This document shows, piece after piece, positions 26,642 to 35,999 of a stretch of 64,000 nt of DNA. This stretch comes from Winogradskyella sp. J14-2 (GTDB taxonomy: Bacteria; Bacteroidota; Bacteroidia; Flavobacteriales; Flavobacteriaceae): NCBI RefSeq assembly GCF_001971725.1, contig NZ_CP019388.1:2232001-2296000 (forward strand), written 5' to 3'. The position numbers and the translations under genes are program-made. Each line of letters opens with the position of its first letter. Position 1 is the first letter of the stretch. The notes beneath the pieces are model-generated. The model was not told the DNA's origin, ran no database searches, and saw only the letters and a program-made list of their open reading frames with translations.

Positions 26642-27606
26642 TGTTTTATCTTTGTAGAAATATGAAAAATAGCATCTCCTTGATATATAATTGGAGACTC
26701 ATTTACATTAAAAATGTAACCGTTATTAGGTGCTTTTACAAAGTAGTTAAAACTGCCATAGGGATCTGTAATGTGCCCTAAAACATCTCCTTTTTTTACT
26801 TGTGTATTTACGCTTACAGTTGCCTTAAATATGCCAGAGTAATTAGCTCTTATCCATTTACTGTCTGTGATTTTGATACAGTTTTTTTTAGGTTTAGAGG
26901 CCTTAAACTTGGTGCTTAACATACCTAAGTGGTGCAATACTCGTTTAACACCATTTACACCAGTGTTTGTAACCGTATTGTCTATATGAAATGACTTACC
27001 TCCCTCAAATAATAGCATTGGAATACCAAGTTTAAAACAAGAGTTTCTGAAAGATTTTTTCAGATTTTTTGAATAGTAAATAATCGGTGCTCCAAAAACT
27101 TGTGCAAGTTCATCAAGGACAATTTCATTTTTAATAATTCTGATTTGAGCTGCATTAAAACGGTCTGCGCCACCTGTATGAAAGTCTAAAATTAAATCTG
27201 CGTGTGGCACAATCTCCGACATTAGTTTGTGTGCAACTCTACTTGCCAATGAGCCACTTTTTGCTCCAGGAAAAACACGATTTAAATCTCGACCGTCTGG
27301 GAATTCCCGATCCATATGTATAAAACCAAAAACGTTAATAACAGGAATACAAATAATAGTTCCTTTTTTGGGTTTGTTGATGCCTTTAGAAATGATTTGA
27401 CGTACCACTTCAACACCATTGACTTCATCTCCGTGAATGCCAGCAGTGATTAAAACGGTTGGTCCTGTTTTTTTTGAGCGTTCAATAATAACGGGTACTT
27501 CTATGGTGTTTTGGGTATGCAGTTTTGCAACACTAAAACTAACCTTAGCGCTTTCTCCTAGTCCAACTTTTTTGCCTAAAATATGTAATACTTCCTTTTC
27601 GCTCAT
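26638..27606 (-). CDS. Succinylglutamate desuccinylase/aspartoacylase family metallopeptidase
   Basis: 322 residues. It is a zinc carboxypeptidase-fold enzyme that removes an acyl group from an amino acid or dipeptide. Zinc ligands are seen in AGIHGDEVNGVEV (His58, Glu61), and DFHTGG (near residue 142) supplies another family motif. The C-terminal beta domain contains IKITDSKWIRANYSGIF. It lies 220 bases downstream of rimK, separated by repeats, and overlaps the MTHFS gene by four bases. Genes of this family next to RimK-type ligases are known from genome surveys, and removal of RimK-added glutamates or of related acyl groups is a reasonable inference. Confidence 0.85.
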   Translation of the reverse strand: MSEKEVLHILGKKVGLGESAKVSFSVAKLHTQNTIEVPVIIERSKKTGPTVLITAGIHGDEVNGVEVVRQIISKGINKPKKGTIICIPVINVFGFIHMDREFPDGRDLNRVFPGAKSGSLASRVAHKLMSEIVPHADLILDFHTGGADRFNAAQIRIIKNEIVLDELAQVFGAPIIYYSKNLKKSFRNSCFKLGIPMLLFEGGKSFHIDNTVTNTGVNGVKRVLHHLGMLSTKFKASKPKKNCIKITDSKWIRANYSGIFKATVSVNTQVKKGDVLGHITDPYGSFNYFVKAPNNGYIFNVNESPIIYQGDAIFHISTKIKQ

Positions 27607-27607
27607 A

Positions 27608-27826
27608 AGCCCATCCTAACCTTCCTAAAGGGAAGGAACTTTTATTTCTTCTGTCCTCAAACCGTTTGCAATATTGTTCTTATTAGATTCTAAGTCAACC
27701 ATTATCATTCACTAAATCTTCATATCAAAAAAATGTTTACTGTATTAAAAACATCAAAATTAATGCTATTTGTTTGCCATAAGACCTATTTGTTCAGAAA
27801 TTCCCCCTTTTGGGGCAAGGGGGCTT
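27608..27826. repeat. REPIN-like inverted repeat pair between rimK and the aspartoacylase gene
   Basis: The left end (27608-27640) contains CCTTCC-TAAAG-GGAAGG (27620-27636). The right end (27801-27827) contains CCCCCTT (27803-27809) and AAGGGGG (27817-27823). The right end, reverse-complemented, resembles the left end (AGCCCxTxC...), so the two are inverted copies enclosing about 160 bases. A second pair of the same type lies at 38748-38876. Confidence 0.6.
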
Positions 27827-28702
27827 TTATTTTCTATTCCTTTCAATAAAAGTAATAATGGCTCTTGCTATATTTTTTTGAGTGGCACCCTCAATACCCT
27901 CTAATCCAGGTGTAGAATTAACTTCCATAATTAAAGGTCCGCGAGCAGATTGTAACATGTCTACACCACAAACAGGAAGTTTTAATGCACGTGCTGCTTT
28001 AATGGCTAATTTTAATTCCTCTTCTGTTAGTCTAATTAAGTTTGCTTTACCACCTCTATGTAAATTAGATCTAAATTCGCCTTCTTTTCCTTGGCGTTTC
28101 ATAGCTCCTACAACTTGCCCATCTACTATGAGAGCTCTTAAGTCAGCTCCTTTAGCTTCAGCAATAAACTCTTGCACTAATGCTCTGGCTTGCAGTCCAT
28201 TAAAGGCTTCTAGTACAGACTCGGCAGCATTTTTAGTTTCGGCCAAAACAACACCAAGCCCTTGAGTACCTTCAAGCAACTTTATAATTACAGGCGGTCC
28301 ACCAACATGTTCTAAAACTTCTTCAACGTCTCTAGAGTAGTTTGTAAACACTGTTTTTGGCATACCAATTCCTGCTTTAGAAAGGCGTTGAAAACTACGT
28401 AGCTTATCTCTGCTCCTTATAATGGCATCAGAGGTTACCGTTGTAAAGACATTCATCATTTCAAATTGTCTCACTACAGCACAACCATAAAACGTTACCG
28501 AGGCGCCAATGCGAGGTATTACAGCGTCTACATAATCTAGATAACGATCTTTATAGTAAATCGTAGGCTTTTCTTTTTCAATTATTATGTCGCACTTAAG
28601 CGGGTCGATTACTTCAATCTCGTGGCCTCTTTTTTCACCTTCTTCAATGAGGCGACGTGTAGAGTATAATTGCGAATTACGCGATAGAATGACAATGTTC
28701 AT
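27827..28702 (-). CDS. rimK: RimK-type ribosomal protein S6--L-glutamate ligase
   Basis: 291 residues, ATP-grasp fold. It adds glutamates to the C-terminus of ribosomal protein S6 in the bacteria studied. The N-terminal domain ([26 protein letters not shown]) is followed by the ATP-grasp domain with [27 protein letters not shown] motif ([14 protein letters not shown]) and the metal-binding DMLQ...[14 protein letters not shown] end. It overlaps the rimB-like gene by 26 bases, so the two are cotranscribed. Some homologues act on other substrates. Confidence 0.92.
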   Translation of the reverse strand: MNIVILSRNSQLYSTRRLIEEGEKRGHEIEVIDPLKCDIIIEKEKPTIYYKDRYLDYVDAVIPRIGASVTFYGCAVVRQFEMMNVFTTVTSDAIIRSRDKLRSFQRLSKAGIGMPKTVFTNYSRDVEEVLEHVGGPPVIIKLLEGTQGLGVVLAETKNAAESVLEAFNGLQARALVQEFIAEAKGADLRALIVDGQVVGAMKRQGKEGEFRSNLHRGGKANLIRLTEEELKLAIKAARALKLPVCGVDMLQSARGPLIMEVNSTPGLEGIEGATQKNIARAIITFIERNRK

Positions 28703-29120
28703 TAGCAGTGTGTTTAAACGATTGATTTTCTAAGTCAACATCAACTAAGAATTTTTGCTTTAGAAATTGACGACCAATTAAGACCGGAAATTTCATATCG
28801 TCTCTAGTGCTTAAAGTTAAGTTAATCTTGTAGCTTTTTCCAAAGAATATGGCGGTAGTTTTAATTTTGTAACGATTTTCTTTGTGCCCATTACTGCTTT
28901 TAACATCCGTAAAGGAGTAGTTTTCAAATATAACTTCTTTACCATTAAAGTTGGGATGTCCCTTACTTTCAAAAGTGCAATAAAGTTTACCATCCTCTTC
29001 TTTTATTTGAGAGCAATGTATGGCAGAGGTGTAAGCGCCAGTATCTATTTTTACATCAATATTGTTGAGGTGTAATTCAGGGAAATCAATTTTATCAACA
29101 CGTCCCAAAATTTTTTTCAT
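28677..29120 (-). CDS. RimB-type retropepsin-like ATP-dependent zinc protease family protein
   Basis: 147 residues. The retropepsin-like motif is [13 protein letters not shown] (Asp-Thr-Gly), and [18 protein letters not shown] forms the second family motif. These proteins (the RimB/LysX-like group) have been shown in Pseudomonas to work with RimK on the glutamate tail of S6. Here the gene is first in the operon and overlaps rimK, which supports the same partnership. The enzymatic details in this organism are inferred. Confidence 0.85.
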   Translation of the reverse strand: MKKILGRVDKIDFPELHLNNIDVKIDTGAYTSAIHCSQIKEEDGKLYCTFESKGHPNFNGKEVIFENYSFTDVKSSNGHKENRYKIKTTAIFFGKSYKINLTLSTRDDMKFPVLIGRQFLKQKFLVDVDLENQSFKHTANEHCHSIA

Positions 29121-29199
29121 AGCTTATTTTGTTTTAAAAAAAGTGGAGCAAGATAGTCATAAAGTTCATTCAAAAAACATAAAAAAATTATCTAATTGT

Positions 29200-29207
29200 T
29201 ACCTTTG
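29200..29207 (+). promoter_or_regulatory. -7 element directly before uvrC
   Basis: TACCTTTG matches TAnnTTTG and ends five bases before the uvrC ATG. It would give a leaderless or nearly leaderless mRNA. No clear -33 box was seen. Confidence 0.45.
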
Positions 29208-29212
29208 GGTAA

Positions 29213-31006
29213 ATGCTAAAAACAAGTCTAGATATACAGATAAAAACACTTCCTCATCAACCTGGTGTTTATCAGTATTTTGATGCTGACGAAACGTTGA
29301 TTTATGTTGGTAAAGCTAAAGATTTAAAAAAGCGTGTTAGCAGCTATTTTACTAAGCATCACGATTATGGCAAAACCAGAGTCCTGGTAAAGAACATAGC
29401 ATCTATAAAGCATATTGTTGTTGAGACCGAGAATGATGCCTTACTGCTCGAGAATAACCTTATAAAAAAATATCAGCCTAAGTATAATGTAATGCTTAAG
29501 GATGACAAGTCTTACCCGTGGATTTGTGTAAAGAATGAACGTTTCCCTAGGGTTTTTCCAACCCGAAGAGTGATTAAAGATGGATCAGAGTATTTTGGGC
29601 CATACACAAGTATGAAAACTGTAAAAACGCTTCTCGGTTTAATAAAAGGACTATATCAGTTAAGAACCTGTAACTACGATTTGTCTGAAGCAAAGATTGA
29701 AGCAGAAAAGTACAAAGTATGTTTAGAATATCATCTTGGCAACTGTAAGGGAGCTTGCGAGGGCAAAGAGACAGAAGAAGAGTACCACTCTAATATCACA
29801 GCAATTAGGGAGATCCTTAAAGGGAATTTTAAAGATTCTTTGCAGCAATTTAGGGTACAGATGAAACAGTATGCTAAGGCTATGCAGTTTGAAGATGCTC
29901 AAAAAATAAAAGAAAAGCTCGAAATACTAGAAAACTATCAAGCAAAATCTACCATTGTAAACCCTAAAATTAGTAACGTAGACGTATTTTCTATAGTAAG
30001 TGATGAAACCTATGCCTATATAAATTTCTTGCAGTTAAGTTACGGATCTATAATTAGGTCTCATACCTTAGAGTTAAAGAAAAAACTCCAAGAAACCGAT
30101 AAAGAGCTTTTAGAGATAGCCATTACAGAAATACGGCAACGCTTCAATTCAAATTCTAAAGAAATTTTTGTGCCTTTTAAAGTCGATTTAGGTGAAGAGA
30201 TTAAAGTTTCAGTCCCTAAGCTTGGTGATAAAAAGAGCCTTGTAGACTTATCGCAGCGTAATGCCAAGTATTACAGAATGGACAAATTGAAGCAAATTAA
30301 AATTGTAGATCCAGATCGCCATGCCAATAGAATTATGGCACAAATGAAAGCCGATTTACGATTATCTAAAGAGCCAAGACACATAGAATGCTTCGATAAC
30401 TCAAACATACAAGGAACAAATCCGGTAGCAGCATGCGTAGTTTTTAAAAATGGAAAACCAAGTAAAAAAGACTATCGTCATTTTAATATAAAAACGGTTG
30501 AAGGTCCAGATGACTTTGCGTCCATGGAGGAGGTGGTGTATAGACGTTACAAACGTCTATTAGATGAAGATGAACCATTGCCGCAACTCATAATTATAGA
30601 TGGAGGTAAAGGGCAATTATCATCGGCTTTAAAGAGTCTCGATATCTTAGGTTTAAGAGGAAAGATAGCTATTATCGGAATTGCAAAACGTTTAGAAGAA
30701 TTATTTTATCCAGATGACCCAATTCCATTATATTTAGATAAAAAAAGTGAAACACTAAAAATCATTCAGCAATTACGTAACGAAGCCCACCGTTTTGGTA
30801 TAGAGCATCATAGAAACAGACGTAGTAAAGGAGCCTTAAAAACAGAGCTAGAAAATATTTCTGGCGTTGGTGAGCAAACCATTGTAGATTTAATGAAGCA
30901 ATTTAAAACAGTAAAACGAATTGCCAACGCCAAGCTAGATGAGTTAGAAGCTGTGGTTGGTGTGTCTCGAGCAAGCAAAGTATATAATTATTACCACAAA
31001 GAATAA
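29213..31006 (+). CDS. uvrC: Excinuclease ABC subunit C
   Basis: 597 residues, normal. It makes both incisions in nucleotide excision repair. Order: GIY-YIG nuclease (PGVYQYFDADETLIYVGKA, about 15-35), the cysteine-bearing linker, the UVR motif that binds UvrB (KAMQFEDAQKIKEKL, near 220-240), the RNase H-like nuclease domain (HIECFDNSNIQGTNPVA, VEGPDDFASMEEVV) and a helix-hairpin-helix end (ISGVGEQTIVDLM). The next gene, a patatin-like lipase, starts two bases after the stop. Confidence 0.97.
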   Translation: MLKTSLDIQIKTLPHQPGVYQYFDADETLIYVGKAKDLKKRVSSYFTKHHDYGKTRVLVKNIASIKHIVVETENDALLLENNLIKKYQPKYNVMLKDDKSYPWICVKNERFPRVFPTRRVIKDGSEYFGPYTSMKTVKTLLGLIKGLYQLRTCNYDLSEAKIEAEKYKVCLEYHLGNCKGACEGKETEEEYHSNITAIREILKGNFKDSLQQFRVQMKQYAKAMQFEDAQKIKEKLEILENYQAKSTIVNPKISNVDVFSIVSDETYAYINFLQLSYGSIIRSHTLELKKKLQETDKELLEIAITEIRQRFNSNSKEIFVPFKVDLGEEIKVSVPKLGDKKSLVDLSQRNAKYYRMDKLKQIKIVDPDRHANRIMAQMKADLRLSKEPRHIECFDNSNIQGTNPVAACVVFKNGKPSKKDYRHFNIKTVEGPDDFASMEEVVYRRYKRLLDEDEPLPQLIIIDGGKGQLSSALKSLDILGLRGKIAIIGIAKRLEELFYPDDPIPLYLDKKSETLKIIQQLRNEAHRFGIEHHRNRRSKGALKTELENISGVGEQTIVDLMKQFKTVKRIANAKLDELEAVVGVSRASKVYNYYHKE

Positions 31007-31007
31007 G

Positions 31008-33260
31008 TTGAAAAATCCCCTAACATATCATTTTATTAAGTGTATTGTTGTATTCTTACTTTTATATCATTGTATTGGTCGGCTACATGCGCAAGAAACT
31101 AAAGAGCCAAAAGTAGGTTTGGTACTAAGTGGTGGAGGTGCAAAGGGGTTTGCACACATAGGAGCTCTAAAGGTTATAGATAGTTTAGGAATTAAAATAG
31201 ACTACATAGCAGGTACAAGCATGGGCGCTATAATTGGAGGGCTCTACGCTACAGGTTACTCAGGGGAGCAGTTAGAGCACTTATTTAAGTCTGCAGATTT
31301 TGATAAACTAATAAACGATGAATTTCTAAGAGAAGCCAAATCTTTTTATGAACGTGAGAGTGAAGAGAAGTATGCAGTAAGTTTTCCGTTTGACCGTTTT
31401 AAGATTACGCTTCCCTCTGCCTTATCTAGAGGTCAAAATGTTTATAACCTGTTATATCAATTAATGCTTCCGGTTAACGACATAGAAGATTTCCAAGATT
31501 TGCCTATACCTTTTTTTTGTATGGCAACCGATATCGAAACTGGAGAATCATTAGTGTTAGATAGTGGTAGGTTAGCTGAAGCTGTAACAGCAAGTGGTGC
31601 ACTACCTTCTATATTTCAGCCAGTTGTTATAGGTGATAAAATTCTAATAGATGGAGGTGTAACCAATAATTTTCCGGTTGAAGAATTGCGAGCAAAAGGG
31701 ATGGATATTATTATAGGAGTAGATGTGCAAGATGATCTCAGAGCTAGGCAAGACTTAAAAACAGCTCCAGAAATATTACTACAGATCAATAATTTTAGAA
31801 CTATAAATGCCATGAAAAGTAAAGCTTCAATGGTAGACGTGTATATAAAACCAGATATTGCTAATTTTTCGGTTCTATCTTTTGATGAAGGCGAAGATAT
31901 CATTGCTAATGGCGAAGCAGCAGCACTAGAAAGTGTAGAAGTTTTAAATAAAATAAAAAAAAATCAAAATCATAGAGTAAAGCGTCCTTATTTGAAAATT
32001 GCAGATAGCATAAAAATACAATCAATAACTATAGATGGTAACGACCGCTACACAAGGTCGTACCTTTTAGGTAAATTAAAAATAAGAGGGAATGAAACGT
32101 TAAGCTATGATGCCTTTAAAAAGCGCATAAATAATCTTATTGCTACAAATAATTTTGAAACGTTTAGATATCAATTACAACCAACGGACAGCGTTAATCA
32201 ATTTAAACTAGTTGGTAAAATCCAAGAGTCTGAGACAACCACATTTTTAAAATTAGGCATACACTACGATGCATTATATAAAAGTGCCATCTTAGCTAAC
32301 TTAACAAAAAAAAGACTATTATTTAATAATGATATAGCTTCATTAGATATAATCCTTGGCGATAACTCAAGATTCAATTTCGATTATTTTATAGATAAAG
32401 GTTTTTACATAAGCCTTGGTGTAAAGTCTCGTTACAACCAATTTAACAAAAATATAAATCCGCAATTAGCTTTAGAAGAAGGGTCTCCGCTCTTACAAAA
32501 TTTAAATAAAATCGATGTAAAACTACAAGACTTTACTACTCAAATCTATTTGCAGACACTTTTTAGAAAAGATTTTTCTCTCAGAGTTGGAGGGGAGCAC
32601 AAGCGCTTAAAGATTTCTTCAGAAACGTTGTTTTCAGAAAACCAAGAAGATGATTTCATTTTCGACAACACAGATTACATAAGTCTTTTTGGAAGGTTAA
32701 AATACGATAGCTACAGTCATCCCTATTTTCCAAAAAGCGGTGCGTATTTTAACGGCGATTTTCATTGGTATGTTAATGCCTCTGATTTTAACACCGACTT
32801 TAGACCATTCTCTATAGCCAAGGCAGATCTAGGTTATGCGTTTAGCATCACCAAAAACCTTGCTTTAAGAACAGAAACAAGTGGTGGATTTAAAATAGGT
32901 GACAACTCTACAACAACTTTAGGCTTTGCACTTGGTGGGTACGCTAATAATCTTATTAATAATTTTTACAGTTTTTACGGTTACGATTACATTGATATTA
33001 CTGGAGATAGTTTTGTAAAAGCTTGTTTTACTTTTGATTACGAATGGTTAAAAAACCATCATATTTTAGTTGCAGCAAATTATGCAAATGTGGAAGATCG
33101 CTTGTTTGATACTGGTAACTGGTTAACCTCACCAGATTATACGGGCTATGCACTGGGTTACTCTCTAGAAACATTTATAGGGCCTTTAGAGGCTAAGTAC
33201 ACCTATTCGCCAGAAACAGGTGAAGATTACTGGTTTTTTAATCTTGGTTTTTGGTTTTAA
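31008..33260 (+). CDS. Patatin-like phospholipase with outer-membrane barrel domain
   Basis: 750 residues from the TTG at 31008, the first start after uvrC; a longer in-frame reading overlaps uvrC and would bury the signal peptide. The signal peptide (about 1-30, ending LHAQ) leads to a patatin domain with the oxyanion motif SGGGAKGFAHIG, the catalytic serine in GTSMGA and the catalytic aspartate in DGGVTNNFP. The second half contains a POTRA-like region (IQSITIDGNDRYTRSYLL) and a BamA/TamA-type barrel ending in aromatic FFNLGFWF. This resembles PlpD-type type Vd autotransporters. Substrate unknown; probably phospholipid. Confidence 0.88.
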   Translation: MKNPLTYHFIKCIVVFLLLYHCIGRLHAQETKEPKVGLVLSGGGAKGFAHIGALKVIDSLGIKIDYIAGTSMGAIIGGLYATGYSGEQLEHLFKSADFDKLINDEFLREAKSFYERESEEKYAVSFPFDRFKITLPSALSRGQNVYNLLYQLMLPVNDIEDFQDLPIPFFCMATDIETGESLVLDSGRLAEAVTASGALPSIFQPVVIGDKILIDGGVTNNFPVEELRAKGMDIIIGVDVQDDLRARQDLKTAPEILLQINNFRTINAMKSKASMVDVYIKPDIANFSVLSFDEGEDIIANGEAAALESVEVLNKIKKNQNHRVKRPYLKIADSIKIQSITIDGNDRYTRSYLLGKLKIRGNETLSYDAFKKRINNLIATNNFETFRYQLQPTDSVNQFKLVGKIQESETTTFLKLGIHYDALYKSAILANLTKKRLLFNNDIASLDIILGDNSRFNFDYFIDKGFYISLGVKSRYNQFNKNINPQLALEEGSPLLQNLNKIDVKLQDFTTQIYLQTLFRKDFSLRVGGEHKRLKISSETLFSENQEDDFIFDNTDYISLFGRLKYDSYSHPYFPKSGAYFNGDFHWYVNASDFNTDFRPFSIAKADLGYAFSITKNLALRTETSGGFKIGDNSTTTLGFALGGYANNLINNFYSFYGYDYIDITGDSFVKACFTFDYEWLKNHHILVAANYANVEDRLFDTGNWLTSPDYTGYALGYSLETFIGPLEAKYTYSPETGEDYWFFNLGFWF

Positions 33261-33266
33261 TCCAAT

Positions 33267-33282
33267 TCCTGCGAAAGCAGGA
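33267..33282. repeat. Palindromic hairpin TCCTGC-GAAA-GCAGGA
   Basis: A perfect six-pair stem with a GNRA-type loop lies between the convergent patatin and TonB-receptor genes. It belongs to a family of small palindromes common between flavobacterial genes and may help to end both transcripts. Confidence 0.6.
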
Positions 33283-33304
33283 TTCTCATATCTAAAATAT
33301 ATTT

Positions 33305-35983
33305 TTACAACTTATGACTAACCTTAAACATCACTATCCTTGGTAGAATAAACGTTCTACTATCACTCACCACAAAGGCATTAAACGAATTTTGTTGTTT
33401 AAAACGCACATCAAAAATATTGTTTGCTGATATTTCAAAACCCCAAGGACTGTCTTCTTTTTGATAAAACAGTGAAGCATTTGCAGTATCAAAAGTATTG
33501 GTAATACCTTGGTTTTTGTTATTATAATTATCAAAGGTATAATCGGCTTTAAAGATAAAGTCTTTTAAAAAGTCATATTCTAAAAGGGCTTCAAAACGAT
33601 CGTTTTCAAATCTATTTTCAATGCTATTGGCATTATAATTGCTAAAATCTTTGGTATAGTTAAGTTCTATATTTGGTAAGTTTTTAAAGAATGTTTCAAA
33701 TCCTATAGTAGACGATAAGGATTTTGAGATATTGAGATTTGTGCTATTGTTCAATATTTGAAAGAAATCATTGTAGCTAAAGTTAGAACTTAAATTATAA
33801 CGAATCTTATTGATCTTTTTAGAAATACGACCATTCACATTCCAATTATGCTCTGGCTGATCAAACATGATTGCCGTATTGAACGATTCTATGCCATTTA
33901 GCTCAGTAACGTTTTTAATCGTTGTTATTCGTTTATTGAAACTGGTATTGAGGTTAAAATTAAGGTTACGGAAAAGACTAAACTTGTAATAGCTCAATGT
34001 AGCTGTATGGTAGAGTTGGTTTTCCAACTGATTATTACCTCTGAATACGTTATTAAAACTAGACAATATAAAATTGTTAGCCAGTTGGTTAACACTTGCA
34101 AAACGTGCATTGAGCCTGTATTTAAAATTTAATTTTTCGCTATTATTAAACTCTATTTTTGACGTAAACTGTGGCAGTAATAAGGTTTTTGAAAAGGATT
34201 CAGTATTACCAAACTGCTCAGTGCGCCACAAGTACCCATGATAAAAAAGAGCAGGTTTAAAGGTGGCAATGCCAATCATAAATTTATACTCTAAGCCTAA
34301 AAACGTATCTATAAAATTGTACCCAAAATTATTGCCAAAACCAGCGGAACTAAAATTGTTAATATTGCCGTCTTCCAATACCTGAACATCTCTATTAAAA
34401 AATGAATTGAACGACACATTAATACCAACACTCGTATATAAGTGGTTAAAATTATTAAGCACCCAATAATCTTTTAAGATGGCATTAAAATTATGAGATT
34501 TAGACCTTTTAGTTTGTAAAATGTTATAGGTGTCTTCATCTTCTAACGGAATCAACCCTTGTAAAATCTGTTGGTTGGTCAGCCATTCGGTAATAGGTTT
34601 GTCATTTTTAAAGTTATAGGTTGCTTCGAGTGTTGCTGTATGTGCTTTAGAGAGCTTACGACTATAGCTGATGTTTTGCTTTAGGTTTAGTGCTGTAACA
34701 TCTGTTAACGTGTTTATTGTGTTGTTTTGGTTAGGGTTAATAGTGTTTATCAGTCCATTTGCATCGTTATTGGTCACTTTTACAAAAGCGTTATAAGCAA
34801 AATCTTCTGTATAATCTGGGTCGTAATCTACCGTAAACTTACCTATGGTGAAAAAATTGTTGAGGTTATTGGTTACTGTTCTATCTTCTGTAAAAGGCTC
34901 TGTGATGTTTTGGTAACTATTAAGAGTATTGCTCAGCGTTTGGGTTTTGGAGTTAGAGCTAATGACATAACCACTAAGGTCTGTACTATTGTTAACCGAT
35001 TGCCTTACGTTAAATGCACCAAATTGGTTAATATTATCCGTAAAATCTTTGTTGTTGAGGTACTGCGCAAAATCGCTATTAAAGAGGCTAAAATAACTGC
35101 CAGCATCATCCAAAAGTTTACCAAAACCACCTTCAAATTCTAGGTAATCGCTAAAGCTAAAACTTTTAATGCCTTGGTTGTTAAGGTCACCAATAAAATT
35201 TACATTGGTCTTTGGGCTGTAATAAAAGAGGTTGGGATGCAATAGATACCTGTCCTCAATGCCAGCACCAGCTTCTACATCGCCAAATACAAATTTCTTT
35301 TTGTCCTCTTTTAGCAAGATATTTAGCGCCATATCCTCTGAGTCTTGCAGACCTTTTAGCATGGCAACTTCGTTGTAATTATCTAATACTTCTACCTTAT
35401 CTACGGCATCTGCTGGTATGTTGTTTACAGCGAGTTTGCTGTTGCCTGTAAAGAAGGTCTTGTTTTCTACCAATACCTTGGTTACTTTTTTGCCTTGTAC
35501 TTTTACGTTACCTTCTCTATCAACTTCTACACCTGGTAATTTTTTTAGGGCATCGCGCAGTTTGCGTTCCTCACCAGTAGTAAAACGGCTAACGTCGTAG
35601 GTAATGGTGTCTGTCTTTACAATTATTGGTGGTGTGTATTTTATATGTACCTCGTCGAGTTGGTCTGGGTTTTCTTCTAAAACAAAGTCTTTAATAAAAT
35701 CTTGGTTCGTGGTGGTTATGCTTAGCTTTTGTGGTTTATAGCCTAGGTAACTTACTGTAAGCTCGTAAGTTTGGTATTTTACAAGCCCAAGTTTATAACT
35801 GCCATCTTGCTCTGTAATGGCAAATTTGACCTCCAAATCTTCTGCATTCGGTATGGCCAAAATATTAGCATAAGGCAATGGGTTTTGTAAGCTATCGGTT
35901 ACTTTGCCTTGGACTTGGATTTGTTGAGAATAAGAAAAGAAAAAACAAAATATATTTAAAGTACAAAGGAAAAATTTTTGCAT
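33305..35983 (-). CDS. TonB-dependent receptor-like outer membrane beta-barrel protein
   Basis: 892 residues. Signal peptide, then a carboxypeptidase-regulatory-like domain (VQGKVTDSLQNPLPYANIL). The plug domain has TITYDVSRFTTGEERKL and LPGVEVDREGNVKVQGKKV with a TFFTGNSKLA segment. A large barrel rich in Asn and Phe follows and ends HKL after a MFKVSH strand. No TonB box is obvious. It follows the GLPGLI gene by 16 bases, and such pairs are common in Bacteroidetes. The ligand is unknown. Confidence 0.88.
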   Translation of the reverse strand: MQKFFLCTLNIFCFFFSYSQQIQVQGKVTDSLQNPLPYANILAIPNAEDLEVKFAITEQDGSYKLGLVKYQTYELTVSYLGYKPQKLSITTTNQDFIKDFVLEENPDQLDEVHIKYTPPIIVKTDTITYDVSRFTTGEERKLRDALKKLPGVEVDREGNVKVQGKKVTKVLVENKTFFTGNSKLAVNNIPADAVDKVEVLDNYNEVAMLKGLQDSEDMALNILLKEDKKKFVFGDVEAGAGIEDRYLLHPNLFYYSPKTNVNFIGDLNNQGIKSFSFSDYLEFEGGFGKLLDDAGSYFSLFNSDFAQYLNNKDFTDNINQFGAFNVRQSVNNSTDLSGYVISSNSKTQTLSNTLNSYQNITEPFTEDRTVTNNLNNFFTIGKFTVDYDPDYTEDFAYNAFVKVTNNDANGLINTINPNQNNTINTLTDVTALNLKQNISYSRKLSKAHTATLEATYNFKNDKPITEWLTNQQILQGLIPLEDEDTYNILQTKRSKSHNFNAILKDYWVLNNFNHLYTSVGINVSFNSFFNRDVQVLEDGNINNFSSAGFGNNFGYNFIDTFLGLEYKFMIGIATFKPALFYHGYLWRTEQFGNTESFSKTLLLPQFTSKIEFNNSEKLNFKYRLNARFASVNQLANNFILSSFNNVFRGNNQLENQLYHTATLSYYKFSLFRNLNFNLNTSFNKRITTIKNVTELNGIESFNTAIMFDQPEHNWNVNGRISKKINKIRYNLSSNFSYNDFFQILNNSTNLNISKSLSSTIGFETFFKNLPNIELNYTKDFSNYNANSIENRFENDRFEALLEYDFLKDFIFKADYTFDNYNNKNQGITNTFDTANASLFYQKEDSPWGFEISANNIFDVRFKQQNSFNAFVVSDSRTFILPRIVMFKVSHKL

Positions 35984-35999
35984 TAAGTTAAATAAAAGC

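Noticed and set aside
30957-31007. Longer N-terminus for the patatin-like protein, overlapping uvrC
   Set aside because: It would put 17 residues before the signal peptide; the TTG at 31008 gives a normal one.
34727-35451. Plus-strand open frames within the TonB-receptor gene
   Set aside because: Shadows of the 892-residue receptor on the other strand; no domain or promoter.
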